A program made the translations under genes and the position numbers. A DNA stretch of 64,000 bases from a virus. The DNA lies in the IMG/VR virus record IMGVR_UViG_3300027973_000030, positions 1-64,000 of that record. One strand, given 5' to 3'. Positions 26,453 through 33,766 of this stretch are shown piece by piece. The stretch's first letter is position 1, and the number at the start of each line of letters is the position of its first letter. The notes beneath the pieces are model-generated. The model saw only the letters and a program-made list of their open reading frames with translations, did not search any database and had not been told where the DNA came from.

Positions 26453-26662
26453 ATGAAAAAACTATTAGAAAAACTATTTATTGTTAGACCTCCTATTATG
26501 GAAGGTATGATATATACCTCTCGTAGAGAGCCAATGAATATAACACCGGAATATCAACAATGGTGTACCCAGTTTAATGTATCTATGTTAGCAGATAGAA
26601 GATCTGACAATATACGTGTATTAATGGGTGAAAAGATTAAGTATGTATGTTTACACACTTAG
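26453..26662 (+). CDS. Small basic protein
   Basis: A 69-residue protein (MKKLLEKLFIVRPPIMEGMI), basic with no membrane segment. It sits 6 nt after the preceding gene and just before structured region A. No family recognised. Confidence 0.5.
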   Translation: MKKLLEKLFIVRPPIMEGMIYTSRREPMNITPEYQQWCTQFNVSMLADRRSDNIRVLMGEKIKYVCLHT

Positions 26663-26968
26663 AAGATGGTGAAGTTAACATTAGTTAACATGGGTACGTT
26701 CATATCCTAACCTGTATCACTAGACTTGATCAACCGTGAACTACCGCAGATGAAGACTGAACCTTCTTAATTGAACTAGTAGGATGGCTGCCGTAATGGG
26801 GGCATACCAAAGCGTCTTTTGCATTAGCTAACGCTTTATAAGTCAAAATTACCGTGAGTAGTATTGACTGAACCTGACAGCTTAGCTGTATAGATGTAGG
26901 GAACTTCAGCACAATCAGTACGTCAAGCTGATTATTTTTAATTTTTCATTTATAAATATAAACCAACC
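26663..26968 (+). ncRNA. Structured non-coding region A ending in a terminator-like hairpin
   Basis: A 306-nt stretch with no plausible gene. Stems seen: GTTAAC/GTTAAC (26674-26679, 26684-26689); TGCC/GGCA (26789-26792, 26801-26804); AAAGCGT/ACGCTTT (26809-26815, 26831-26837); AGTCAA/TTGACT (26841-26846, 26864-26869); ACAGC/GCTGT (26877-26881, 26885-26889); and AATCAG/CTGATT (26913-26918, 26928-26933) followed by ATTTTTAATTTTT, which looks like an intrinsic terminator. A stable RNA of about 270 nt ending near 26946 is therefore plausible. Shares GGATGG-N3/4-CGTAA with region C, a weak likeness. Confidence 0.55.
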
Positions 26969-27367
26969 ATGTCAACAAAAAAACTGACACCAATCATTGC
27001 TAAAGCATTAGCAGAGAAAGTAAGAGCTGAATTAATAGCTCGCCACAAAGGAAGTTCTGAAACCCTTGTAAAAAAGGTAGAAACTTCTAAATTATATAAA
27101 GAGCTATTAACAACTATTAGTAAAATAGAAGAGCTTGAAGAAAGAAAACAAGTAATTAGAAAGCAAATAGAGGAACAATACTCTAATAAACTATCTGATG
27201 TAAGCGTATCTAACTATCACACACCACCACAAATTAGTGTTAACTACCACTCTACATTTTATGTAGATAGCATTAAAGATATGATCTTAATAGAAGATTA
27301 TATGTCTGATGATACTAAAACACCAGAAGAATTTGTAAACTATATTGCTGATAAAATAAATTTCTAA
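26969..27367 (+). CDS. Coiled-coil early protein
   Basis: A 132-residue protein, helical and charged over residues 1-75 (SKIEELEERKQVIRKQIEEQ, a coiled coil), followed by a beta-like segment (YHTPPQISVNYHSTFYVDSI) and an acidic end. It forms a pair with the next gene (4-nt gap). Function unknown. Confidence 0.6.
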   Translation: MSTKKLTPIIAKALAEKVRAELIARHKGSSETLVKKVETSKLYKELLTTISKIEELEERKQVIRKQIEEQYSNKLSDVSVSNYHTPPQISVNYHSTFYVDSIKDMILIEDYMSDDTKTPEEFVNYIADKINF

Positions 27368-27371
27368 CATT

Positions 27372-27995
27372 ATGTCACTAAAAGATAGAAAGTTTAACCA
27401 TGAGGAAGATGACTTCCATTTGGCAATGGGTATAAGTGAAGAAACTAAAGTTATATGTAAAGAACGTATATTCTTTACATCATTTAGTAACTCTTTACAA
27501 GCAGATGAGTTATTTGATGATAGAGAAGACGCTCCTAAAGAATTTCGTACAGTTACAGGTGATTTAGAAAGATTAATAGCTACTATCACAAACCCTATAG
27601 AGTACGAATATACATTGCTGATATTTATGATGTACCAGCAAATGGCTAAAGAAGTGTACTCTAGATATAGAAACTTTAACGAAGATTCAGCAGAGTCTCG
27701 TGAAGAAAAGATCAAAATGCAGATACTTAAAGGTATAATGAAACTTAAAGAGTTAAAAGATCGTGAAGAAGCAGGTGAAACATCTGATGATAACGATAAC
27801 TTTGAGATTATCAGTAAAGAAAGTCTTACAGAACGTATTAAATTAGTTAAAAGAAGTGGATATAACTTTGACAAGTATTTAAATCTTGTTAAAACTAATG
27901 GTATGATACCTAAGAAAATTAGCCGTTCAGACTTTGACATCAGTGATCTTTTATCTGGATTATTTTCAGGTGATGATGATAGTAGTGATTCATAG
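27372..27995 (+). CDS. Helical early protein with acidic tail
   Basis: A 207-residue helical protein. The middle contains ITNPIEYEYTLLIFMMYQQM, and the C-terminus is acidic (LFSGDDDSSDS), the kind of tail found in proteins that mimic DNA or bind SSB-like partners. It ends with TAG and is followed by a strong terminator. No family recognised. Confidence 0.6.
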   Translation: MSLKDRKFNHEEDDFHLAMGISEETKVICKERIFFTSFSNSLQADELFDDREDAPKEFRTVTGDLERLIATITNPIEYEYTLLIFMMYQQMAKEVYSRYRNFNEDSAESREEKIKMQILKGIMKLKELKDREEAGETSDDNDNFEIISKESLTERIKLVKRSGYNFDKYLNLVKTNGMIPKKISRSDFDISDLLSGLFSGDDDSSDS

Positions 27996-28017
27996 AAGGT
28001 TAAAGTTAGTATTTAGA

Positions 28018-28048
28018 AGAGGAGGGCACTGTTCTCCTCTTTCTTTTA
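28018..28048 (+). terminator. Intrinsic terminator
   Basis: AAGAGGAG (28018-28025) and CTCCTCTT (28035-28042) form a perfect 8-bp stem with a 9-nt loop, followed by TCTTTT. The next start codon is at 28076. Confidence 0.85.
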
Positions 28049-28075
28049 ACTTTAACATATTTAACAACCACACTT

Positions 28076-28363
28076 ATGAAGTTTAATAATCCTCGTATAC
28101 AAAAAGGTTTTGGGCAAGCTACTAGTTTAGTAATGCGTGATCCTGATATATCCCTACGAGACAAAGGTTTATATGCATATTTATGTACTTACGCTAACGC
28201 TATAAGCAATGAACTTGTAGTTAGTGTACATAGAATGTCATCAGAATGTGGTGTTACTACGTCAACAATCAAACGTACACTTGAATCTCTAGAAGAAAAA
28301 GGTATCATTAAACGTATATATCAAGGACCAAGAGTTACAAAACTTACAGTTATTCTAAAATAA
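28076..28363 (+). CDS. Winged-helix DNA-binding protein, replication-initiator-like
   Basis: A 95-residue protein matching the helix-turn-helix domain seen in phage and plasmid replication initiators: RDKGLYAYLCTYAN (residues ~27-40), then MSSECGVTTSTIKRTLESLE with the recognition helix, and the wing KGIIKRIYQGPRV. The HTH_36 family has this layout. There is no further domain, so it is more likely a regulator or origin-recognition factor. It lies before structured region B and could control that transcript. Confidence 0.75.
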   Translation: MKFNNPRIQKGFGQATSLVMRDPDISLRDKGLYAYLCTYANAISNELVVSVHRMSSECGVTTSTIKRTLESLEEKGIIKRIYQGPRVTKLTVILK

Positions 28364-28722
28364 AGATCTTTAAGGCAACGGGGCCAAGTTCAGATAGTTA
28401 GGTATAAGTACGCTAGTTATAAGTATAATTCTTGAGCCCTACGCCATGTTATTGGCTGATTGCAGTAGACACTTAAGACCCCTCGGGGCAGAGTCGGCTG
28501 TAATAGCTAAATGTTAAAGTCTGATCTCAGGTGCCTACATTATATTCTGTTGAAAGCAAACGGTTCCGTCATTGAGTAATTAAACGACATATTAGTAAAA
28601 TAAATTTCTGTCATATGAAAGATGGTCATGTACTTAGTAGCAGTTCTGATGATAATTAATGTAGTCCCTGAGATAGACTTTTAGCTCAGTATTTAATTAC
28701 AATTCCATATAAATTCATTTAA
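28364..28722 (+). ncRNA. Structured non-coding region B with a long bulged helix
   Basis: A 359-nt gap that contains strong RNA structure. AAAGTCTGATCTCAGG (28516-28531) pairs with CCTGAGATAGACTTT (28667-28681) over 15 bp with a single bulged G at 28523. Stacked inside, CTACATTA (28535-28542) pairs with TAATGTAG (28657-28664) over 8 bp, leaving a ~115-nt apical part. Upstream are GGGC-AAG/CTT-GCCC (28381-28388, 28431-28439), GCCA/TGGC (28443-28446, 28453-28456), CCC-CTCG-GGG near 28479-28488, and an alternative pairing of AGAC-TTAA (28467-28476) with TTAA-GTCT (28514-28522). No start codon with a sensible frame lies inside. Confidence 0.7.
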
Positions 28723-29457
28723 ATGAAAGATTCTAAAGTAGTTGGAAAGATCTTCCAAACAAAAAACTATTCTCAGTTCAAATACAGAGCTGATAATAGA
28801 CCCGTGGACCAAGCTAACGTTCACAAATTAGTAAAAAGCTTTGAAGTAATGGGACAAAAAATTCCAATCAAAGTAGACTCTAGTATGAATGTACTAGATG
28901 GACAGCACCGCTTAAAAGCTTGTGTGCAGTTAAAAATGCCTGTTGTCTTTATTATAGATGACGAAGACATGACAACATCAGAGATAGCTCAATTACAAGC
29001 TACATCTACAAAATGGAACTATGCTGATTATGCACATAGTTTTGCAACTGATGAAAGTTTAATTGATTACAGATTGTATAATAACTTCTGTACGACTTAT
29101 TCAGAATTCCCTCACAGCACAGCTATACTTATGTTAAGTAATTTACGTGCTGCAGGTGGTAATGCTGATCAAGTATTTAAATCAGGTAAGTTTAAAATTA
29201 AAAGTTTTAGTAAAGCAAAAGAAATTGCTGAAACTTTAAGAAAGATGTCTATATATTACAAGAGTTACAACCGTAAAGGTTTTGTATCATCTGTAATTGT
29301 TATGATGAACCACAAAGACTTTAGTCAGGAAAGACTATTTAGAAAGCTTCCAAAGCGTTGTAAAGAAATTCATGATTTCAGCAAAACTGAAGATTATTTG
29401 GATACTTTACAAGATATCTATAACTGGAAAGAACCTAAAAAAGTATATTTCCATTAA
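28723..29457 (+). CDS. ParB-like (sulfiredoxin-fold) nuclease-domain protein
   Basis: A 244-residue protein. Residues 25-90 match the ParB N-terminal domain: RPVDQANVHKLVKSFEVMGQ, then PIKVDSSMNVLDGQHRLKAC with the hallmark DGQHR, followed by MPVVFIIDDEDMT. The C-terminal 140 residues are helical (NFCTTYSEFPHSTAILMLSN) without the ParB HTH core that I could recognise. Phage ParB-like proteins include DNA-binding regulators and nucleases. It stands alone between structured regions B and C. Confidence 0.85.
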   Translation: MKDSKVVGKIFQTKNYSQFKYRADNRPVDQANVHKLVKSFEVMGQKIPIKVDSSMNVLDGQHRLKACVQLKMPVVFIIDDEDMTTSEIAQLQATSTKWNYADYAHSFATDESLIDYRLYNNFCTTYSEFPHSTAILMLSNLRAAGGNADQVFKSGKFKIKSFSKAKEIAETLRKMSIYYKSYNRKGFVSSVIVMMNHKDFSQERLFRKLPKRCKEIHDFSKTEDYLDTLQDIYNWKEPKKVYFH

Positions 29458-29749
29458 AATATTTAAAACTGATACACAGAACAACCAGAGCATGACTTGG
29501 ATGGTGTCGTAAGATGATTATATCAGTTTTAATGTTATTACTAGATTGAAGTCAACAGCAATAAAACCGGCTGTGTGAAATGTCCTCTTAGTATTGCACT
29601 GTAGAGAGCCACGACAAAACCGGATATCTAGGAGTAGTTAGTGAAATTTCCACGTATGGAAGCTACTTATATTATCCGAGTAGTAGAATGCACTTATAAA
29701 CAGACGGTAAATCATTCCAATGGTGCCCCGATAAAAGTAACTAGCGTTT
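29458..29749 (+). ncRNA. Structured non-coding region C
   Basis: A ~290-nt gap ending in the terminator at 29750. TTAAAACTGATA (29463-29474) pairs with TATCAGTTTTAA (29521-29532) over a perfect 12 bp, enclosing a 46-nt domain. Further on are AGTAG/CTACT (29633-29637, 29663-29667) enclosing TTCCA-CGTA-TGGAA (29648-29661), and GAATG/CATTC (29686-29690, 29713-29717). AAAACCGG occurs twice (29563-29570... and 29616-29622 region). With a terminator directly after it, this looks like a stable transcript of ~320 nt. GGATGG-TGT-CGTAA at 29499-29512 recalls region A. Confidence 0.7.
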
Positions 29750-29787
29750 AAGATGGTGGAGTTTATTTTTTCTCCACCATCTTTTTT
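29750..29787 (+). terminator. Strong intrinsic terminator
   Basis: AAGATGGTGGAG (29750-29761) and CTCCACCATCTT (29772-29783) form a perfect 12-bp stem with a T-rich 10-nt loop, followed by TTTT. It ends the region C transcript; the next start codon follows after only about 12 nt, so the downstream gene must have a promoter inside or rely on readthrough. Confidence 0.9.
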
Positions 29788-29799
29788 AAATTTAAAGTC

Positions 29800-30078
29800 A
29801 TGGATAACAAGCATATGTTATTACTCTGTAGCTGTTATAGCTCAGAACATCAGATGATTATACACTTAGATGAAGGCGGTGACATGTTTGCTCCAGAAGC
29901 ATACGTACACGTACATCTAGTAAGACGGTCCTTTTGGTACCGTGTGAAATATGGGATTAAATACATATTTGGATACACATCTAGATATGGAGCATGGGAT
30001 GAATTTATATTAGATAAAACTCACGTTGTTTCTCTTAGAGAAATAGCTAAACATTTAGATGATGAAACAGTATACTAA
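29800..30078 (+). CDS. Small early protein
   Basis: A 92-residue protein (MDNKHMLLLCSCYSSEHQMI) with CSCYSSEHQ near the N-terminus, a pattern I have seen in hypothetical proteins of Bacteroidota phages, and a basic aromatic middle (RRSFWYRVKYGIKYIFGYTS). Function unknown. It overlaps the next gene by 20 nt. Confidence 0.6.
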   Translation: MDNKHMLLLCSCYSSEHQMIIHLDEGGDMFAPEAYVHVHLVRRSFWYRVKYGIKYIFGYTSRYGAWDEFILDKTHVVSLREIAKHLDDETVY

Positions 30079-30625
30079 ACTACCTATTCCTGTAGATACA
30101 GCATGGGATGTACCAAGATATAAATGGCAAAGATATATGCATTGGCGTATAAAAGAGTTCTTTAGATCTATATACAGTCTAATTCAATGGTTTCCAATTA
30201 TTTGGAAAGACAGACATTGGGATGATTACTTTATAACAAAGCTTCTGCAGAAAAAAATTGAATTTCAAAGAGCTTATTTAGTATCAGCTAATAGACATGT
30301 AAACATAGATAGAGATAATTATTGGATGACTGTAGTTCTTAATCTTTTAGAACGTAAGCATTGTGACTATTATTCTATGGAAAAATATGAGTATATAGTT
30401 ATGGGTGAAGATTTATTTTCTGAACCTGAATCAGATACACTTGATGAATATATAGCTAAATATCCTAGTGCTAAACGAACAGCTATAAAAAAGTATGCAA
30501 AAAATAATAAGAGTCTTAATAATAAAGATTCTATATCATTTTATATGAGTCATATACGTCAAGAAAAAGCTGATGATCTAATATTTGAAATTCTTAAAAG
30601 ACATTCTGCCGAATGGTGGGACTAA
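30059..30625 (+). CDS. Unknown early protein
   Basis: A 188-residue, aromatic and basic protein. The N-terminal half is Trp-rich (MHWRIKEFFRSIYSLIQWFP) and the C-terminal half helical and charged. The second codon is also ATG (30062). The hydrophobic stretch is interrupted by charges and is not a clear membrane segment. Unknown function. Confidence 0.55.
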   Translation: MMKQYTKLPIPVDTAWDVPRYKWQRYMHWRIKEFFRSIYSLIQWFPIIWKDRHWDDYFITKLLQKKIEFQRAYLVSANRHVNIDRDNYWMTVVLNLLERKHCDYYSMEKYEYIVMGEDLFSEPESDTLDEYIAKYPSAKRTAIKKYAKNNKSLNNKDSISFYMSHIRQEKADDLIFEILKRHSAEWWD

Positions 30626-30635
30626 ACAAAACTAT

Positions 30636-31181
30636 ATGACAGATGAACAGTTTATAGAAATGAAGGATGAGTATTTAGATAATATGAAAAGCATATTATT
30701 ACGTGCAGGTAATATACAACCTACAATCACCATACTTGGTGACCATAGGAAGGAAAATAAACCTGCTATTATACACATACCTCTTCCTGAAAAAATAGCT
30801 AATTCTGATGAAGGCAAGCAGATGTTTGTAGATGAAATGATACCAGAGTTATCTATAAAAGTTCAAGAAAGGTTTGATGTTAAAGCTGTAGCATTTGCTT
30901 CTGAAGCATGGATGCGTACAGCAGAAAAAGACGAGTTTGATCCTGAAGTGGATAATTACAAAAAGCTACCTATAAAAAAAGAAATTCTTATTATCACAAT
31001 TGATGATGGTAAAGAGACTTTTTGTAATATCTTTGAGATCAAACGTGATGGTAAATCTGTTACACCGGAAGGTGATTTAATAGATATTATAGAGTTGGAA
31101 AAGCTTCCTGAGTTAGAAGCACCTTATAGTGCATCTGGAGGAAGGTTTGGGAAGCTTTATCAAAAGTTTACTAAACAATAA
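30636..31181 (+). CDS. Unknown early protein
   Basis: A 181-residue protein from the start MTDEQFIEMKDEYLDNMKSI; an earlier ATG at 30585 lies inside the previous gene. Mixed alpha/beta with ITIDDGKETFCNIFEIKRDG in the second half. No catalytic motif or family recognised. Confidence 0.55.
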   Translation: MTDEQFIEMKDEYLDNMKSILLRAGNIQPTITILGDHRKENKPAIIHIPLPEKIANSDEGKQMFVDEMIPELSIKVQERFDVKAVAFASEAWMRTAEKDEFDPEVDNYKKLPIKKEILIITIDDGKETFCNIFEIKRDGKSVTPEGDLIDIIELEKLPELEAPYSASGGRFGKLYQKFTKQ

Positions 31182-31222
31182 TTTTTAACCGAGAGGGTTA
31201 TCCTCTCACATTAATATAACTT

Positions 31223-31390
31223 ATGATTAATTGGTTCACATCTTTATTTGGTAAAAATAAGATACAAGAGTTAGAGAAAGAAATCGTAGAACTTAAAATC
31301 AAACTACAAGAAAGACAAGAGCATATAGACAAAACTAATGCATATTGGAAGAAAAGATTGCATTTAAGTACTAAGAAAGACAAGTTATAG
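31223..31390 (+). CDS. Small coiled-coil protein (55 aa)
   Basis: A short frame MINWFTSLFGKNKIQELEKE onward, with an amphipathic N-terminal segment (WFTSLFG) followed by a single charged coiled coil, ending in TAG at 31388-31390. The amphipathic start could bind membranes. It fills what would otherwise be a gap between two genes. Confidence 0.5.
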   Translation: MINWFTSLFGKNKIQELEKEIVELKIKLQERQEHIDKTNAYWKKRLHLSTKKDKL

Positions 31391-31472
31391 CTCTATTATC
31401 CAAAGAAAATAGAATAGGTATTTGTAGATTAAGAGACATATACTAGCTTTATAAATACATAAAGCCCCAAAT

Positions 31473-31733
31473 ATGCTCTACCAGTTGCCAAATGGAAAAG
31501 TAATAGAGATGAGTACTGAGCAGTATTTTGAGATGTCCGATGAAGAATTAGATTATTTAGTAGCTTATAACTATGGTGAAGTATTAGAAAACCCATGGTT
31601 TGGCTCAATATTAAGTAAAGCAGATAACTCTAGATCAGAAGATATACCAGATACTATTAAAGAACTTACTGATATAACCGTTTCAGAAAAACTGAACGCT
31701 CCAGATATTGATTTTCAAATTGAAGAAGACTAA
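31473..31733 (+). CDS. Small acidic protein
   Basis: An 86-residue acidic protein (MLYQLPNGKVIEMSTEQYFE; then MSDEELDYLVAYNYGE). The opening 'LPNGKVIEMSxEQYxxMxDEEL' pattern is seen in hypothetical phage proteins. It is the last gene before a terminator. Function unknown. Confidence 0.6.
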   Translation: MLYQLPNGKVIEMSTEQYFEMSDEELDYLVAYNYGEVLENPWFGSILSKADNSRSEDIPDTIKELTDITVSEKLNAPDIDFQIEED

Positions 31734-31756
31734 ATTAGTCTAAACTTTTTAAACCT

Positions 31757-31786
31757 AAGCTCCAGCTAACCCTGGAGCTTTTTTTA
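31757..31786 (+). terminator. Intrinsic terminator
   Basis: AAGCTCCAG (31757-31765) and CTGGAGCTT (31772-31780) form a perfect 9-bp stem with loop CTAACC, followed by a run of T. The next start codon is 24 nt further, after TTTATAATTTAATAATT. Confidence 0.9.
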
Positions 31787-31809
31787 TTTATAATTTAATA
31801 ATTATTATT

Positions 31810-32286
31810 ATGAACAAAGTAGCAGTAGCAGCCGACAAAAACGGTAATGTAATTGGTATTTCACCAAACAATCCAGAATATGGCTGGATTAGAGTAGAAC
31901 AGAACGCCCGTGTCATTAATGACCGTGGTTGGTTACGTAACGCTAAAAGATCAGCGTTAATTAAAGGTAAGGTAGAAGACTTAGTAGCTTCTAACTACAA
32001 AGACGGAGAGGAAATCACAGGTAAAATCATTGTGGTAGAGTCTCACGATCCATTTAACCCAGAAAATCCTGATAGAGATATCAAGATAGCTGGTGATACA
32101 GGTGTAATTTGCCGTGTAGATGATCAAGCAATTTATCGTCAGACGTTCTTTACACCTAATGTAAACGCTCAAGACGAGCTTATTATGCATACTAATGCAG
32201 AAGAAATTAAAGAAGTACAATCTGCACAACGTGCAATTGGTTCTTTAAATAAGTCTCGTTTAAAGGAATTACAAGCAGAACTATAA
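31810..32286 (+). CDS. Abundant-type early protein of unknown function
   Basis: A 158-residue protein (MNKVAVAADKNGNVIGISPN) that stands as a single-gene unit between two terminators. The N-terminal half is beta-rich with YGWIRVEQNARVINDRGWLR, and the C-terminus is a helix (EVQSAQRAIGSLNKSRLKEL). Codons are those of a well-expressed gene (many AAC, GGT, GCT). The single-gene layout suggests a nucleic-acid-binding or otherwise stoichiometric protein. Not recognised. Confidence 0.65.
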   Translation: MNKVAVAADKNGNVIGISPNNPEYGWIRVEQNARVINDRGWLRNAKRSALIKGKVEDLVASNYKDGEEITGKIIVVESHDPFNPENPDRDIKIAGDTGVICRVDDQAIYRQTFFTPNVNAQDELIMHTNAEEIKEVQSAQRAIGSLNKSRLKELQAEL

Positions 32287-32311
32287 TTGCATAGTGTGTT
32301 ATAAACCCCCA

Positions 32312-32344
32312 GGGAGCTTGGAGAAATCTGAGCTCCCATTTTTT
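32312..32344 (+). terminator. Intrinsic terminator
   Basis: GGGAGCT (32312-32318) and AGCTCCC (32331-32337) form a 7-bp stem with a 12-nt loop, followed by ATTTTTT. The next start codon is at 32373. Confidence 0.85.
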
Positions 32345-32372
32345 ATCTATTCCATTACATAAATCCAGCTAT

Positions 32373-32882
32373 ATGCACAATAATCAGAACAAAACCGTAT
32401 CTGCAAACTCTAAAGGCATAGTTATATGTTTTAGAGACGTTAATAAACATAGGTTTATACCTTATGATAGCCAGTACGTAAAACAAATTCAGCTGTATGG
32501 TACCACAAAGTATCAACAGATTGAAGCAGTAGTGTTTAACTCCACTCAAAGAAGGATATATGATGAAGCCTTATACGGGTTTGCCATATACTCTGCAGAA
32601 GAGGTAAAAGCTTTTACACCTACTAAAAAGCATTTCATACAAAAAAACTACCATAGAGTACAAAGGTTTTTAGCTCGTTGGAAAGATGACATTATGAATC
32701 AGCGTATAGACAATTTCTTGCTTAAGTTATTTCATAGATCAGATGTTGTAAAAGAATTTGTAAAAATTACAAGTTCAGAATACCAATTTTCTAATCCAGG
32801 TGAGCGGTTATCAGATGATGTGATAGCACGTAAACTTGTTGAATTTAAACTTTTGCCAAGTAACTTTTTTAACTTAACTTAG
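32373..32882 (+). CDS. Unknown early protein
   Basis: A 169-residue basic protein (MHNNQNKTVSANSKGIVICF). The middle is VKAFTPTKKHFIQKNYHRVQ and the end is helical. It starts a run of closely spaced genes leading to the SF2 helicase. No family recognised. Confidence 0.55.
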   Translation: MHNNQNKTVSANSKGIVICFRDVNKHRFIPYDSQYVKQIQLYGTTKYQQIEAVVFNSTQRRIYDEALYGFAIYSAEEVKAFTPTKKHFIQKNYHRVQRFLARWKDDIMNQRIDNFLLKLFHRSDVVKEFVKITSSEYQFSNPGERLSDDVIARKLVEFKLLPSNFFNLT

Positions 32883-32888
32883 AGCATT

Positions 32889-33119
32889 ATGCAATGTACA
32901 TTTGTAATTAACGGTACAGCACAGTTAGTGTTGATACCAGAAAACGATCTAGATAAACTCTTATTAGATAGAGTGCTAGATGGAGGTAGTTTTATTGAAG
33001 CTGTAAGAATTACACAACCTATTAATATTTTAGGTAAACCCGTAACTGACAGTGTAATATTCAAGAAAAAAACACATTCAACACAAAATAGTAAAGAGGA
33101 TGATACAAGCGAAACTTAA
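32889..33119 (+). CDS. Small protein, GGSF-type
   Basis: A 76-residue protein. The middle DRVLDGGSFIEAVRITQPIN shares the phrase L-x-GGSF with the 93-residue protein two genes on. It overlaps or abuts the following gene. Function unknown. Confidence 0.55.
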   Translation: MQCTFVINGTAQLVLIPENDLDKLLLDRVLDGGSFIEAVRITQPINILGKPVTDSVIFKKKTHSTQNSKEDDTSET

Positions 33120-33120
33120 G

Positions 33121-33483
33121 ATGTGTGCCGGCTGTAACAAGTCTAAACACATATGGAAGTCTCACGGTAAAGAAAAATACTGTAAGGAATGCTGGTATGA
33201 TATTGAGAAACCAAAGTCTATAGCTCCTATGTCTAAAAAGATGAAGGAAACTGTAGATCAGTATTCAAAGATACGTACTGCATACCTTACAGTAAATACT
33301 TTATGTAAGGCTAAACTATCTGGCTGTACAAGCAATGCTACAGAAGTACATCATAAAGCAGGTAGAGGTGAAAATTATCTACGTATTGCTACATGGTTAC
33401 CTGTCTGCAGGAACTGTCACACATGGATAGAGCTTCATCCAGATGCAGCTAAAGAACTTAATTTATCAGAAAACCGATTATAA
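33121..33483 (+). CDS. HNH-type endonuclease with zinc-binding cysteines
   Basis: A 120-residue protein starting MCAGCNKSKHIWKSHGKEKY; an ATG 21 nt upstream overlaps the previous gene and is possible. Two CxxC pairs near the N-terminus (CAGC, then YCKECW) precede an HNH-like part: EVHHKAGRG (residues ~79-87) and CRNCHTWIELHP (residues ~98-109). The HH and C-x-x-CH pattern fits phage HNH/HNHc proteins related to NinG or free-standing HNH nucleases. Could be a homing nuclease or recombination nuclease. Confidence 0.75.
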   Translation: MCAGCNKSKHIWKSHGKEKYCKECWYDIEKPKSIAPMSKKMKETVDQYSKIRTAYLTVNTLCKAKLSGCTSNATEVHHKAGRGENYLRIATWLPVCRNCHTWIELHPDAAKELNLSENRL

Positions 33484-33484
33484 T

Positions 33485-33766
33485 ATGGAAACAAATTGGG
33501 AAGAAACTAGAAACAAATACAGAATGGCAGCAGTCCATTTTGCTAACAGATATGGAGTAGAAGTATCTGAACACGTAATTGACGTTATGATATCAGCAAT
33601 GATGACAAGAGATAACGTCTTACAAGGTGGTAGCTTTGTACAATCAGTAGTGGCTAACAATTTAAAAGATGCTATTAGTAATGCAGATGCAGACTGTAGT
33701 AAAAATTTAAGAATCATTACACTGTGTGCAAACTTTTGCTACGCTGAATACGAAATGAATGAGTAA
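33485..33766 (+). CDS. Small conserved phage protein
   Basis: A 93-residue protein from METNWEETRNKYRMAAVHFA, chosen because this ATG lies 2 nt after the previous stop. It contains LQGGSFVQSVVANNLKDAIS followed by NADADC, matching a known family of phage hypothetical proteins recalled from enterobacterial phages (GGSFVxAxxNNDL). Its function is not established. It overlaps the helicase gene by 8 nt. Confidence 0.65.
   Translation: METNWEETRNKYRMAAVHFANRYGVEVSEHVIDVMISAMMTRDNVLQGGSFVQSVVANNLKDAISNADADCSKNLRIITLCANFCYAEYEMNE

Noticed and set aside
28364-28373. Palindrome AAAGATCTTT as a regulatory site
   Set aside because: A ten-base AT-rich palindrome directly after a stop codon is too common in this sequence to claim a role.
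26663-29787. Hidden tRNA genes in regions A, B and C
   Set aside because: No GTTCRA T-loop with matching acceptor stem could be found in any of them.
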